64,000 nucleotides of DNA from Hyphomicrobiales bacterium. GTDB lineage: Bacteria; Pseudomonadota; Alphaproteobacteria; Rhizobiales; Rhizobiaceae. The position numbers and the translations under genes were made by a program. The notes beneath the pieces are model-generated. The model searched no databases. It was not told the origin of the DNA and worked only from the letters and a program-made list of their open reading frames with translations. The stretch lies in NCBI GenBank assembly GCA_002709005.1, contig PAPH01000048.1, positions 28,899-92,898 of the forward strand. The letters run 5' to 3'. Position 1 is the first letter of the stretch. The number at the start of each line of letters is the position of its first letter. Positions 45,422 to 54,849 of this stretch are shown here, one piece after another.

Positions 45422-45470
45422 ATCACCCTTTCGGGTGAGGTGAACTTATTTTTCTCTCTCACCCTTCGGG
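45422..45470 (-). promoter_or_regulatory. Leader with alternative hairpins over the ribosome-binding site of the LAL gene
   Basis: In the transcript, CTCACCC (45439-45433) can pair either with the downstream GGGTGA (45428-45423, which includes the Shine-Dalgarno bases; GAAA tetraloop, 6 bp) or with the upstream GGGTGAG (45464-45458, 7 bp). The two pairings exclude each other, so the site could be hidden or exposed. Seen directly in sequence; function is inferred. Confidence 0.5.
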
Positions 45471-45532
45471 ATCATGCCCCCTCGCCGAGCATGCCGTAGT
45501 TTTGAGCAGCTACCGAGCGGGGATTAAAAATT

Positions 45533-46954
45533 TTGCAGTTCACCGAATATCACAAATATGACGCCACCGGGCTCGCCGAACTCGTCGCCAAAGGCGAGGT
45601 CACCGCTGACGAATTGCTGGATACGGCGCTGGCGGGCGTCGATGCGGTCAACGGCCAGCTCAACGCAGTCGTCGCGACCTTCGAGGACGAAGCCCGGCGC
45701 TTCATAAGGGACGACCTTGGGCAAGGCCCGTTCAAGGGCGTGCCCTTTCTGCTGAAGGATCTGACAGCACATTACGGCGGTCAGCCCACAGGCGCCGGCT
45801 GGCCCCCGCGCGCCGCCGTGAGGCCCGAGCATGACGCCGAACTCGTGCGCCGGTTCAAAAAGGCGGGCGTCGTGATTGTCGGCAAGACGGCAGTGCCGGA
45901 ACTTGCGATGGACTGGACCACGCGATCCCGCGCCCACGGCGTGACCAACAACCCTTGGGATACGGGCCGCACCGCCGGCACGTCCAGCGGCGGCAGCGCG
46001 GCGGCGATTGCCGCCGGCATCGTGCCGATGGCGCATGGCAACGACGGCGGCGGATCGATCCGCGTCCCCTCATCGGTCTGCGCCTGTTTCGGACTGAAGC
46101 CCTCGCGGGGCCGCAATCCGGTCGCGCCTGCCGGCAGCACCTGGCAGGGCATGCTGGTCGAGCATGTGCTTTCGCGGTCAGTCCGCGACAGCGCCGCCAT
46201 GCTGGACGCGACGGCGGGCTCCTTTCCGGGGCAGTTTTTCAACAGTCCGGCGGGCGGCGGGTTCGCATCAGAGCTCGGGCGCAATCCCGGCCGGCTTCGG
46301 ATCGGCGTTTCGACCAGGGCGCCCTATGGCGCGGCGACCCATTCCGACTGTGTCGCCGCCGTCGACGAGACCGTTCGTCTCCTGGAGGAACTCGGTCATG
46401 TCTGCGAGCCCTTCGATATCGACCTGCCGGAGGACGGCTGGACCGCATTTGAGAAATTCATCCTTGCCGAATACGCCACGGATATGCGCCTGGAAGAAGG
46501 CGTTCTCGGCCGCAAGCTCACCCAGGACGATTTCCCGCCCATGCTTTGGGAGATGATCGAGGCCGGCAACCGGCTCTCCGCGGTGGAGGTGAATGTCGCC
46601 ACCACCCGGCTGCATGCCGTAGCGGCTGCGGTAACCGCCGCTTTCGGCCGTTACGACGTGTTTCTGTCACCCACGCTGGCGCAGCCGCCGCTTCCGCACG
46701 AGGCCTTTCCCGAGGCGACAAGCATGCGCGGCCATTATGAATTCTACCTCTCATGGATGCCGTTCACGCATATCTTCAATGTCAACGGATCGCCGGCCAT
46801 GTCGGTGCCGCTCGTCTGGAATGCGGAAGGCCTGCCTATCGGCGTGCAGTTCGCGGCCGCTCCGGCCGCCGAAGGAACGCTCTTCCGATTGGCCTCGCAG
46901 TTGGAGGCCGCAAGGCCCTGGGCCCAAAGGCGACCGCCCGTATCCATCGCATGA
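45533..46954 (+). CDS. Amidase (amidase signature family)
   Basis: 473 residues, amidase signature hydrolase. The Ser-cisSer-Lys triad can be placed: Lys75 in FLLKDLTAH, cis-Ser151 in TAGTSSGGSAAAIAAG and nucleophile Ser175 in HGNDGGGSIRVPSS, with the family spacing of 24 between the serines. The usual GTDTGGS reads GNDGGGS here. Start is a TTG at 45533 with GGGGAT upstream; no ATG fits the family N-terminus (EYHKYDATGLAELV). First gene of the divergent unit, followed by a Dpp-type transporter, so it may hydrolyse an amide carried by that transporter. No signal peptide: cytoplasmic. Confidence 0.93.
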   Translation: MQFTEYHKYDATGLAELVAKGEVTADELLDTALAGVDAVNGQLNAVVATFEDEARRFIRDDLGQGPFKGVPFLLKDLTAHYGGQPTGAGWPPRAAVRPEHDAELVRRFKKAGVVIVGKTAVPELAMDWTTRSRAHGVTNNPWDTGRTAGTSSGGSAAAIAAGIVPMAHGNDGGGSIRVPSSVCACFGLKPSRGRNPVAPAGSTWQGMLVEHVLSRSVRDSAAMLDATAGSFPGQFFNSPAGGGFASELGRNPGRLRIGVSTRAPYGAATHSDCVAAVDETVRLLEELGHVCEPFDIDLPEDGWTAFEKFILAEYATDMRLEEGVLGRKLTQDDFPPMLWEMIEAGNRLSAVEVNVATTRLHAVAAAVTAAFGRYDVFLSPTLAQPPLPHEAFPEATSMRGHYEFYLSWMPFTHIFNVNGSPAMSVPLVWNAEGLPIGVQFAAAPAAEGTLFRLASQLEAARPWAQRRPPVSIA

Positions 46955-46984
46955 TATTCAACCAGAAACAGGGGAATTAAGCGC

Positions 46985-48535
46985 ATGAGCCATCTCATTT
47001 CACGCAAACGCATGACGTTGCTGCTTGCAGCTGCGGCGATCGGCACAGTCACGGGGACCGCGATCGCGGCCGCCGCCGACCTGAGTGTCGCACGCTCGGT
47101 CGACGCCGACAGTCTCGATGCCTACAAGACCAGCAACACGCAATCGCTGCAGATCACCAACCTGATCTTCGACACGCTGCTGACCATGGACAAGGACGGC
47201 TCTGTCCATCCCGGGCTGGCAAGCGCCTGGACGATGTCGGACGACGGCAAAACCTACTCCTTCACCATTCGCGACAACGTCAAGTGCCATGACGGCAGCA
47301 GCTTCGACGCCGCCGCCGCCAAGGCGAGCCTCGACCGGGCGATCGACCCGGCGACTGTCAATCCGAGCCTGTCTGCCTGGGGCCCGATCTCGGGCACGGC
47401 GGTCGAGGGCACGGATCTCAAGGTCACGCTTTCCGAACCTTACGGGCCTTTCACATCCTTCCTGACGAGCATCCAGGCATCCTTCATGTGCCCGTCGTCC
47501 TTCGCTTCGGCTGAGTTCAAGCCGGTCGGTACGGGACCCTTCAAGCTCGTCGACTGGGTGCGCAACGACAAGATTGAGCTCGAGGCCAATGCCGACTACA
47601 AGAACTTCAGCCCGCTCATCGAAAATCCCGGCAAGCCGCACATCGACAAGCTGACGTTCAAGGTCATTCCGGAAGCCGTCGCCCGCATGGCAGCGCTGCG
47701 CTCCGGCGAGGCCGACCTCGTCGAACCGTCGCTGGAAGAGGCGACAGATCTCAAGGACGACGAAGCCTACAAGGTCTATGCTGCTGAACTCTCGGGTCAG
47801 CAGGTGATCGCGGCCTTCACCTGGAAGATCAAGCCGCTCGACAAGCCCGAAATCCGCAAGGCTATCGGCATGGCGATGAACCGCGACGCCTATGCCTCCA
47901 TCGCTTTCGAGGGTCTCGTCAACACGGCCAATTGCCCGGTGGCGCCCAATCTGTTTTCCACCGATGAAGCGCTTTGCGCCACCTGGGGCGTGTCATACGA
48001 CCAGGCCGCAGCCAAGGCGATCATGGAGGAGAACGGCTACACGGCCGAAAATCCGCTGAAGGTGAAGCTGCTGGTGCACAAGCTGCCCGGCTGGGACCAG
48101 ATGCACCAGATCATGCAGCAGGACCTCGCAGCCATCAACGTGCAGGCGGATATCGAGACGCGTGAAGTGGCGGCCTTCTTCGACTACATGTCGACGGTCA
48201 ACGAAAAGTCCGACGGCGAGCCGGCGGTGTGGACCATGGGTATGTCCGGCGTCGATCCCGACTATCTCTACTTCCTCTGGAAGCGCCCGGGCTTCGTCAA
48301 TATGGGCCTGAATGAAACCGTCGACACGATGCTGGAGGAACAGCGCAAGCTTTCCGGCGATGCGCGCGCCGACAAAATCCACGAGATCGAGAAGTATCTG
48401 ATGGAAAACGCCTATGCGGTTCCGCTCCTGTCGCCCGGCTGGGGCTGGCTGATGGCCTCCACGTCCAAGGTCGATGGATTTAAGATGGGCTTCATGGTCT
48501 CCCTGCTCTTCAACGACGTCACCGTCGCAGAGTAA
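46985..48535 (+). CDS. ABC transporter substrate-binding protein (family 5, DppA-like)
   Basis: 516 residues. Sec signal peptide MSHLISRKRMTLLLAAAAIG with cleavage near IAAAA. Family 5 text: ITNLIFDTLLTMDKDGSVHP, LASAWTMSDDGKTYSFTIRD, NVKCHDGSSFDAAAAKASLD and KPVGTGPFKLVDWVRNDKIE. Cys residues are more frequent than usual in the C-terminal lobe (NCPVAPN, ALCATWGV). 30 bases after the amidase gene. A stable hairpin separates it from the first permease gene, as often seen to keep binding-protein mRNA abundant. Confidence 0.94.
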   Translation: MSHLISRKRMTLLLAAAAIGTVTGTAIAAAADLSVARSVDADSLDAYKTSNTQSLQITNLIFDTLLTMDKDGSVHPGLASAWTMSDDGKTYSFTIRDNVKCHDGSSFDAAAAKASLDRAIDPATVNPSLSAWGPISGTAVEGTDLKVTLSEPYGPFTSFLTSIQASFMCPSSFASAEFKPVGTGPFKLVDWVRNDKIELEANADYKNFSPLIENPGKPHIDKLTFKVIPEAVARMAALRSGEADLVEPSLEEATDLKDDEAYKVYAAELSGQQVIAAFTWKIKPLDKPEIRKAIGMAMNRDAYASIAFEGLVNTANCPVAPNLFSTDEALCATWGVSYDQAAAKAIMEENGYTAENPLKVKLLVHKLPGWDQMHQIMQQDLAAINVQADIETREVAAFFDYMSTVNEKSDGEPAVWTMGMSGVDPDYLYFLWKRPGFVNMGLNETVDTMLEEQRKLSGDARADKIHEIEKYLMENAYAVPLLSPGWGWLMASTSKVDGFKMGFMVSLLFNDVTVAE

Positions 48536-48548
48536 AACGGCAAGTGCC

Positions 48549-48582
48549 GCTTCGCCTTTCACCGAAAGGGGAGAGGCGAAGC
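48549..48582 (+). promoter_or_regulatory. Stem-loop between binding-protein and permease genes
   Basis: GCTTCGCCT (48549-48557) pairs perfectly with AGGCGAAGC (48574-48582); further pairing (CTTTC with GAAAG) is possible inside. No T run follows. Such hairpins protect upstream binding-protein mRNA and lower expression of downstream permeases. Confidence 0.65.
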
Positions 48583-48608
48583 GTATTCTTTGCGGAAATC
48601 ATTGTTAA

Positions 48609-49532
48609 ATGCTGCTTTTGATCTTCAAACGAGTGCTGATCGCTTTCTTCACCGTCATTGCGGTGATCCTGCTGTCGGGCATCCTGGTCCATGTGGTTCC
48701 CGGCGATCCCGTGACCGCGATGATGGCGCAATCGGTGAGCGCCACGCCGGAAGCCATGGCGGAGATGCGCGCCCGTCTCGGTCTCGATCTGCCGGTCTGG
48801 CAGCAGGTCCTCCTTTATACGTGGCATGTTCTGCAAGGCGATCTCGGCACCAGCATCCGCGGCAATGAATCTGTCGCCTGGCTGTTCCTTCAACGTCTGC
48901 CCAACACCTTCTCGCTTGCTGTATCCGGGCTGGTCATCGCCCTGGCGATCGGACTGCCGCTCGGCTTCATCGCCGCCATCAATCGCGGCCGGCTGGCCGA
49001 GACTGTGGTGATGGTCCTCGCCGTGCTCGGCGTTTCCATTCCGGCCTTCTGGCTCGGCCTGATCCTGATGCAACTCTTTGCGCTGGAACTCGGATGGCTG
49101 CCGGTCGCAGGCTCAGGCTGGCGCAATATCGTGCTGCCGGCGCTCACCCTCGGCCTCACCTATTGCGCCCTGGTCGCCCGCATGACCCGTTCGGCGCTGA
49201 TCGAGGTGCTGGAGGAAGACTATATTCGCACCGCGCGGGCGCGGGGATTGCGCGAATACCAGGTCCTGTTCGTCCATGCGCTGCGCCCTGCCCTCATCAG
49301 CATCGTCACTGTCGTCGGTCTCGTCTTCGCATACCTGCTGGGCGGACAGGTGATCATCGAAAACGTCTTTTCCTGGAACGGGGTCGGCAGGCTCGCGGTC
49401 CAGGCCATGCTGCAACGGGACTATCCGATGATCCAGGGGTTCATCGTTGTCTTCGCCACCTCGGTCGTCGTCGTTTCGATGCTGATCGACATTCTCTACG
49501 GATTCCTTGACCCCCGCATGAGGAAGTCATGA
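48609..49532 (+). CDS. ABC transporter permease, DppB-like
   Basis: 307-residue permease. N-terminal helix LIFKRVLIAFFTVIAVILLS, conserved HVVPGDPVTAMMAQSVSATP, periplasmic DLGTSIRGNESVAWLFLQRL and coupling loop LEEDYIRTARARGLREYQVL. Ends with the DppB tail LIDILYGFLDPRMRKS. Overlaps the next permease by four bases. Confidence 0.95.
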   Translation: MLLLIFKRVLIAFFTVIAVILLSGILVHVVPGDPVTAMMAQSVSATPEAMAEMRARLGLDLPVWQQVLLYTWHVLQGDLGTSIRGNESVAWLFLQRLPNTFSLAVSGLVIALAIGLPLGFIAAINRGRLAETVVMVLAVLGVSIPAFWLGLILMQLFALELGWLPVAGSGWRNIVLPALTLGLTYCALVARMTRSALIEVLEEDYIRTARARGLREYQVLFVHALRPALISIVTVVGLVFAYLLGGQVIIENVFSWNGVGRLAVQAMLQRDYPMIQGFIVVFATSVVVVSMLIDILYGFLDPRMRKS

Positions 49533-50377
49533 CCGATACCTCCGCGCCGCTTGCCTCGCGCAGGCGGCTGCCCGTCAGCATTCTCATCGGAACCGGGCTT
49601 GCCGTCGTAATTGTCGCGGCGGCCGTGCTGGCGCCTTCCCTTATTCCCTTTGACCCCATGCGCATGGCGGCTGGCCCCCGGTTGGCCGCGCCCTCGTTTG
49701 ACCACCTCTTCGGTACGGACGAGTTCGGCCGCGACCTTTTCAGCCGGGTTCTCACGGGCGGCCGACTGTCGCTCGGCATCGGTCTGACGGCGGTCGTCAG
49801 CGGGCTCGCTATCGGCGGCCTTATCGGGCTGGTCGCGGCTTTTGCGGGCCGTCTCGTCGAAGCGACGCTGCTGCGCATCATTGACGTGCTCTATTCGTTT
49901 CCCGATACGCTGATCGCTCTGGCGCTGGTGGCCTTTCTCGGCCCGGGCATCGAGAATGCGACGCTCGCCATCGCGATCAGCCTTGTTCCGTTCTACGCCC
50001 GCGTAACCTATGGCCTGGCGGCGGCGGAACGGGCCAAGCCCTATGTCGAGGCGGCGAAACTCGCCGGCATCCACACCGGGCGGCTGGTGCGCGTTCATGT
50101 AATGCCGAATATCGGCCAGAGCCTCGTTGTCATGGGCACGCTCGGATTCTCCTCGGCGATCCTGTCGGCAGCCGGCCTGTCTTTCCTCGGACTCGGCGTA
50201 CAGCCGCCGTCGCCGGAATGGGGCGCGATTCTCGCCTCCGGACGCAACTACATCAACAAGGCTCCGTGGATCCTCATCTTTCCCGGCGTCGCCATCTGCC
50301 TCACGGTTCTTTCCTTCAACCTGATCGGGGACAGTTTGCGCGACCTCGTCGATCCGCGCAGGAAGGACCGCTCGTGA
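49529..50377 (+). CDS. ABC transporter permease, DppC-like
   Basis: 282-residue permease. N-terminal helix ILIGTGLAVVIVAAAVLAPS, hallmark DHLFGTDEFGRDLFSRVLTG, coupling loop KPYVEAAKLAGIHTGRLVRV and C-terminal NLIGDSLRDLVDPRRKDRS. Its stop overlaps the GTG of the ATPase gene. Confidence 0.95.
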   Translation: MTDTSAPLASRRRLPVSILIGTGLAVVIVAAAVLAPSLIPFDPMRMAAGPRLAAPSFDHLFGTDEFGRDLFSRVLTGGRLSLGIGLTAVVSGLAIGGLIGLVAAFAGRLVEATLLRIIDVLYSFPDTLIALALVAFLGPGIENATLAIAISLVPFYARVTYGLAAAERAKPYVEAAKLAGIHTGRLVRVHVMPNIGQSLVVMGTLGFSSAILSAAGLSFLGLGVQPPSPEWGAILASGRNYINKAPWILIFPGVAICLTVLSFNLIGDSLRDLVDPRRKDRS

Positions 50378-51219
50378 CCTCATCAGGCAATCCCTATCTC
50401 ACGGTGCGCGACCTGACCGTTTCCTTTCAGGGAAAGGGTGGCGAATTCCACGCCGTGGACCGGATCGGCTTCGAACTTGACCGAGGCGAGATCCTCGCGC
50501 TCGTGGGAGAGTCGGGGAGCGGCAAGAGCATGACGTCGCTCGCCGTCATGCGGCTCCTGCCGCAGGCCGCGAGGATGAGCGGCCGGATCACCATCGCCGG
50601 CGATGACGTTGCGTCCTTGCCGCGTCGGCAGATGGAGGATGTGCGCGGTGCGCGCATCGGCATGGTGTTCCAGGAGCCGATGACGTCTCTCAATCCCGTG
50701 CTGACGATCGCGCGACAGATGACCGAAGGTCTCATTCGCCATCAGGGGCTTTCCCGCAAGGCGGCGCTGGCGGCGGCCCGCTCGGCGCTCGACGATGTCG
50801 GCTTCGGCGAGCCCGACCGGGTGCTGTCGCAATATCCGCACCAGCTCTCCGGCGGTATGCGCCAGCGCGTGATGATCGCCGCGGCGCTGGCGTTGCGGCC
50901 CGGCATCCTGATCGCCGACGAGCCGACGACGGCGCTCGATGTCACCGTGCAGGCGCAGGTGCTCGATCTGCTCGTAGACCTGAAGTCCCGCCTCGGCTCC
51001 GGCATACTGCTCATCACCCATGATATCGGGGTCGTGGCGGAAACCGCGGACCGCGTGGCCGTCATGCGCCATGGCAGGATCGTTGAAACCGGCGCGACTG
51101 ACGCCGTCCTCCGCAACCCGACCCACGATTACACCAAGGCGCTGCTCGCCTCGCATTTGACTGTCGAAAAGGCGTTGGGATTGCGCCCAGCGGAAAAGGG
51201 AGCTCCGTCAAGATCATGA
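50374..51219 (+). CDS. ABC transporter ATP-binding protein, DppD-like
   Basis: 281 residues starting at a GTG (50374) with GGAAGGA upstream and GTGA overlap with the permease stop. Walker [21 protein letters not shown], signature QLSGGMRQRVMIAAALALRP, Walker B ILIADEPTTALDVTVQAQVL. The C-terminus lacks the Cys-rich DppD extension found in many homologues, and is short ([10 protein letters not shown]). The Walker A has Ser-Met after Lys-Ser, slightly unusual. Confidence 0.93.
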   Translation: MTSSGNPYLTVRDLTVSFQGKGGEFHAVDRIGFELDRGEILALVGESGSGKSMTSLAVMRLLPQAARMSGRITIAGDDVASLPRRQMEDVRGARIGMVFQEPMTSLNPVLTIARQMTEGLIRHQGLSRKAALAAARSALDDVGFGEPDRVLSQYPHQLSGGMRQRVMIAAALALRPGILIADEPTTALDVTVQAQVLDLLVDLKSRLGSGILLITHDIGVVAETADRVAVMRHGRIVETGATDAVLRNPTHDYTKALLASHLTVEKALGLRPAEKGAPSRS

Positions 51220-52109
51220 CCCCTGACGCCCTCACACTCGACAACATTCGCAAGACCTTTAGCTCCGGCGGACGTGTTGTTCACGCCCTCAGCGGCGTTT
51301 CGCTTTCGGTAGGCAAGGGCGAGACGCTGGGGGTGATCGGCGAAAGCGGCTCGGGCAAGTCCACGCTCGGACGCATCGCCGTCGGACTTGAAGTTCAAAG
51401 CAGCGGCAAGCTCTTCATCGACGGCGAACGGGTGGATGACATGTCGGCCGTCATGCGTCGCCGGAGGCTTCGGCAGTGCCAGATGATTTTCCAGGATCCC
51501 TATTCATCGCTCAACCCGCGTCTGACTGTCGGGCATCAGATCGGCGAAGGGCTATATGCCGCCGGCGTCAGCGACTGGCGCGAGATCAGGAGCACGGTCG
51601 CCGATCTTCTGGAGCGGGTCGGATTGCCGCGAGATTTCGCAGACCGCTACCCGCATGAATTCTCCGGCGGGCAACGCCAGCGCATCGCCATTGCCCGCGC
51701 CTTGGCCCCCGGGCCGGAAATCGTCGTGGCCGACGAGCCGGTATCGGCGCTGGACGTCAGCATCCAGGCGCAGATTCTCGATCTTCTGGCCGAGATCCGG
51801 CGCGAGAACCGCCTGTCCTACCTTTTCATCTCCCATGACATGGCTGTTGTTGCGCGCCTGTGCGACCGCGTGGCCGTCATGCATCGCGGCAGGGTCGTGG
51901 AAAGCGGTCCCATTGCTGCGGTGATCGAAAACCCGCAGCATCCCTATACCCGCAATCTCCTGGACGCTGTCCCCCGCTTCGGACGCCGGCGCACAGGCCG
52001 TAAGCCGGTCCCGGTCGACCTGCCTCTGCATGGCGATGGCGACCGTTTCGTGTCTGTCGGCGAGGGACATACGGTTCTTCAAGCAAGCGAAGACGCGGCT
52101 GCAGGCTGA
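51216..52109 (+). CDS. ABC transporter ATP-binding protein, DppF-like
   Basis: 297 residues. Walker [22 protein letters not shown]-loop [20 protein letters not shown], signature [20 protein letters not shown], Walker [24 protein letters not shown] overlap with the DppD-like gene. Last gene of the amidase-transporter unit. The 153-base convergent gap to livM has no obvious terminator. Confidence 0.94.
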   Translation: MTPDALTLDNIRKTFSSGGRVVHALSGVSLSVGKGETLGVIGESGSGKSTLGRIAVGLEVQSSGKLFIDGERVDDMSAVMRRRRLRQCQMIFQDPYSSLNPRLTVGHQIGEGLYAAGVSDWREIRSTVADLLERVGLPRDFADRYPHEFSGGQRQRIAIARALAPGPEIVVADEPVSALDVSIQAQILDLLAEIRRENRLSYLFISHDMAVVARLCDRVAVMHRGRVVESGPIAAVIENPQHPYTRNLLDAVPRFGRRRTGRKPVPVDLPLHGDGDRFVSVGEGHTVLQASEDAAAG

Positions 52110-52262
52110 ACGCAAGAGCGGCGAGTTGCTAACCGGATCGGAGGGATAGGCGCGGGCGTTTGCCGTCCGGCAAGAGTGTAGGACCGTTCCTGCGGGACCG
52201 AATGATCGGCGATCGGCGTCGCGCAGGTAGCGCTTCCCTTTGCCACTCCCACGGGCTCTCGT

Positions 52263-53237
52263 CTAGTCGGGGCGTCTTGCCCCCCTGCCCCGAGGCCACC
52301 GATCAATTATCGAAATCAGGCCCTTCGGGAAGAACAGGAGGACCAGCACCATCGCGACCGCAACCAGCATGAAACGACCCTCCGACAGGCCGTTCACATT
52401 GGCGAGCCCCTCGGAAATGAAGGTCAGGACCAAGGCTGCGATGACAGGACCGTAGATGCTCGATGTGCCGCCCACCAGAACCATGCTGAGGATGAGGGCC
52501 ATGGTCGAGAAATTAAAGACTTCAGGCGAGGCGACGCGGAGATAGATGGCAAAGAATCCGCCTGCGATGCCGGCGAAGAAGGCGCTCGCCATAAGCACTT
52601 TCAGGCGCTGCAGACCGATCGGAATGCCTCGCGCCAGGCTGTAGTCTTCATTATCGCGTAGAGCACGGATCGAGAGGCCGAAATCCGTTCTGGTGATATA
52701 ACGCAGGCACAGCGTCGAGATCACCAGGAGCGCAAAGGCGACGTAGTAGTAGCCGAACTTGTAGTCGCGGAGAAAATTGTAGCCGAACAGCTCGATCGTC
52801 GGCACGCGGACCAACCCCTGGGTTCCGCCCGTGATCTGCGACTGGCTGATGACGAACTGAAGCACCAACTGGCTGAAGGCGAAGGTGACGAGAACGACGT
52901 AGATGCCCTGCAGTCGCACGACCGGCAGCGCGACAATAGCGGCAGCCGCCGACGCCGCTGCTCCGCCCAACAGCATTGCGATCCATGGATCGATGCCCAG
53001 CAGTTTCGCGCAGAGCGCCGTCGTATAGACGCCAACGCCGAAGAAGGCGACATGGCCGAAATTGAAGACTCCGGCATAACCGAGACTGAGGTCCCAGCTC
53101 GCGGCCACGATGGCGTAGATGAAGGCGATGATGAACAGATGCCGGATATAGGTATCCTCGATCACCACCGGCACCAGAAGGCCGAGAATGAGAACCGCCG
53201 CGATCGCGAGTGTTTTCAGATTGAAGCTTGCAGGCAT
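52263..53237 (-). CDS. livM: Branched-chain amino acid-type ABC permease, LivM
   Basis: 324 residues with about ten helices. Family text: FIYAIVAASWDLSLGYAGVF, NFGHVAFFGVGVYTTALCAK, RTDFGLSIRALRDNEDYSLA (coupling region) and VLVGGTSSIYGPVIAALVLT. Start at 53237 overlaps the livH stop by one base (TGATG). The open frame continues upstream inside livH. Substrate class: hydrophobic or modified amino acids, amides or urea-like compounds. Confidence 0.94.
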   Translation of the reverse strand: MPASFNLKTLAIAAVLILGLLVPVVIEDTYIRHLFIIAFIYAIVAASWDLSLGYAGVFNFGHVAFFGVGVYTTALCAKLLGIDPWIAMLLGGAAASAAAAIVALPVVRLQGIYVVLVTFAFSQLVLQFVISQSQITGGTQGLVRVPTIELFGYNFLRDYKFGYYYVAFALLVISTLCLRYITRTDFGLSIRALRDNEDYSLARGIPIGLQRLKVLMASAFFAGIAGGFFAIYLRVASPEVFNFSTMALILSMVLVGGTSSIYGPVIAALVLTFISEGLANVNGLSEGRFMLVAVAMVLVLLFFPKGLISIIDRWPRGRGARRPD

Positions 53238-54118
53238 CAGCGTACGGACTTTCCAAAGAGGCCCTGCGGCCGCAGCATCAGCACGGCGATCAGGAGCGCG
53301 AAGAGCATCGAGGGTGCCCAATAGATGCCGACGAAGAAGATCAGCACGGCTTCGACCACGCCTATGATGTAGGCGGCGGCGATCGTGCCGCTGAGTGAGC
53401 CGAGACCGCCGAATATGACGATGATCAAGGCCTTGACCAGCGGCTCCGCGCCGAAGGTGGGCGTGATGAAGCGCACCGAGCCGAGCAGTATGCCGGTCAG
53501 GCCGGCAAGGGCCGCCGACAGCGCAAAGGTGAGGATGAAGAGTTTCGACACATCGACGCCGATCAGCTTGGCCGCCGCCGGGTTCTGGCCGACAGCGCGG
53601 ATACCGCGTCCGATGTTGGAATAGCGGAGAAAGACCCAGAGCCCGCCGAGCAGCAACGGCGCAAGCACGACGATCAGCGTCTCCTGCGCCGAAATGGTGG
53701 TCCCGAGCAGGTTGACCCGTCCCGGAGCGAGCGGTTCGAGCTGTTTCAGGCGAGCACCCCACAGGAGCTGGATGCCCTTTTCGAGGAAGATCATCACCGC
53801 CAGCGTTGTCATGACGGTGATTAGCAGGATGTCCTTGTCGTCATAGAAGGGGCGGATGACCGTTCGTTCGATGAGAATGCCGACACCGACCATACCGGCG
53901 ACCGCCACTGCGACGCCGGCGCCGAGCCACAGGTTCAGGCCCGCCGCGTCGGACATGGTCCAGGCGAAATAGGCGCCCAGCGCCATCAGGCTGCCATGGG
54001 CGAAATTGAAGATGCCGAGCGTCGTCCACACCAGGGAAAGACCGCTGGCCATGAGGGCGTAGACCGAACCCAGCACCAGTCCGCTCACAAGAATTGCGCT
54101 GACCATATCCATCGTCAT
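53237..54118 (-). CDS. livH: Branched-chain amino acid-type ABC permease, LivH
   Basis: 293 residues. Family text: LVLGSVYALMASGLSLVWTT, LGIFNFAHGSLMALGAYFAW, and the coupling region SNIGRGIRAVGQNPAAAKLI then GVDVSKLFILTFALSAALAG. Overlaps livF by four bases and livM by one. Confidence 0.95.
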   Translation of the reverse strand: MTMDMVSAILVSGLVLGSVYALMASGLSLVWTTLGIFNFAHGSLMALGAYFAWTMSDAAGLNLWLGAGVAVAVAGMVGVGILIERTVIRPFYDDKDILLITVMTTLAVMIFLEKGIQLLWGARLKQLEPLAPGRVNLLGTTISAQETLIVVLAPLLLGGLWVFLRYSNIGRGIRAVGQNPAAAKLIGVDVSKLFILTFALSAALAGLTGILLGSVRFITPTFGAEPLVKALIIVIFGGLGSLSGTIAAAYIIGVVEAVLIFFVGIYWAPSMLFALLIAVLMLRPQGLFGKSVR

Positions 54119-54849
54119 GACGACGCATGTCCCCCGAAATACATGTCCATGATCTCCTCGTGGTCGACTGCGCCGCCGCGTTCGACTTCACGCGTGATTT
54201 CGCCATGGTCGATGAGGTACATCCGGTCGACCAGAGAAAGCACGAAGGCGATGTCCTGCTCGATGAGCAGCAACGGGATGCCTTCGGCGGAGATTTTGCC
54301 GATCGCCGCGGCGAGTTCGTCCTTGAGCTTGGGAGACAGGCCGAGCGTCGGCTCGTCGAGCATCAGCATGCGCGGGGCACACATCAGACCGACGCCGATA
54401 GAGAGCATCTGGCGCTCACCGCCTGACAGCGTCTTGGCCTCCTGCCGTCGCCGCTCCGCAAGGCGCGGAAACAGGTCGAGTACATGCTCGAGATTGGCCT
54501 TGCGCTGTTTCCGGGCTCGCGGCGTGTAGGCGGCGAGCTCGAGCGTTTCCATGATCTCCATGTCCGGAAACAGGCGGTTGGCCTGCGACACATGAACAAG
54601 ACCCATGGCGACGATGTCCTGAGGGGAGCGCTGCTCCAGGTTTTCGCCCATGAAGCGCACAGAACCGGACCGCGGGCGGATGAGTTTCGAAACCGCGTTC
54701 AGAAGGGTTGTCTTGCCGTGACCATTGGGGCCGAACAGACCGACGCGCTCGCTGGCGCCGACATGCAGGCTCATGCCGTTCAGCACGTCGAAGGCGTCAT
54801 AGCCTGCGTACAGGTTCTCGATCTCAAGGGCTCTTTGCGGGTTGGTCAA
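54115..54849 (-). CDS. livF: ABC ATP-binding protein, LivF
   Basis: 244 residues. Walker A LFGPNGHGKTTLLNAVSKLI, signature TLSGGERQMLSIGVGLMCAP, Walker B MLMLDEPTLGLSPKLKDEL. LivF type by the short C-terminus and the order in the operon. A four-base overlap links it with livG. Confidence 0.95.
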   Translation of the reverse strand: MTNPQRALEIENLYAGYDAFDVLNGMSLHVGASERVGLFGPNGHGKTTLLNAVSKLIRPRSGSVRFMGENLEQRSPQDIVAMGLVHVSQANRLFPDMEIMETLELAAYTPRARKQRKANLEHVLDLFPRLAERRRQEAKTLSGGERQMLSIGVGLMCAPRMLMLDEPTLGLSPKLKDELAAAIGKISAEGIPLLLIEQDIAFVLSLVDRMYLIDHGEITREVERGGAVDHEEIMDMYFGGHASS

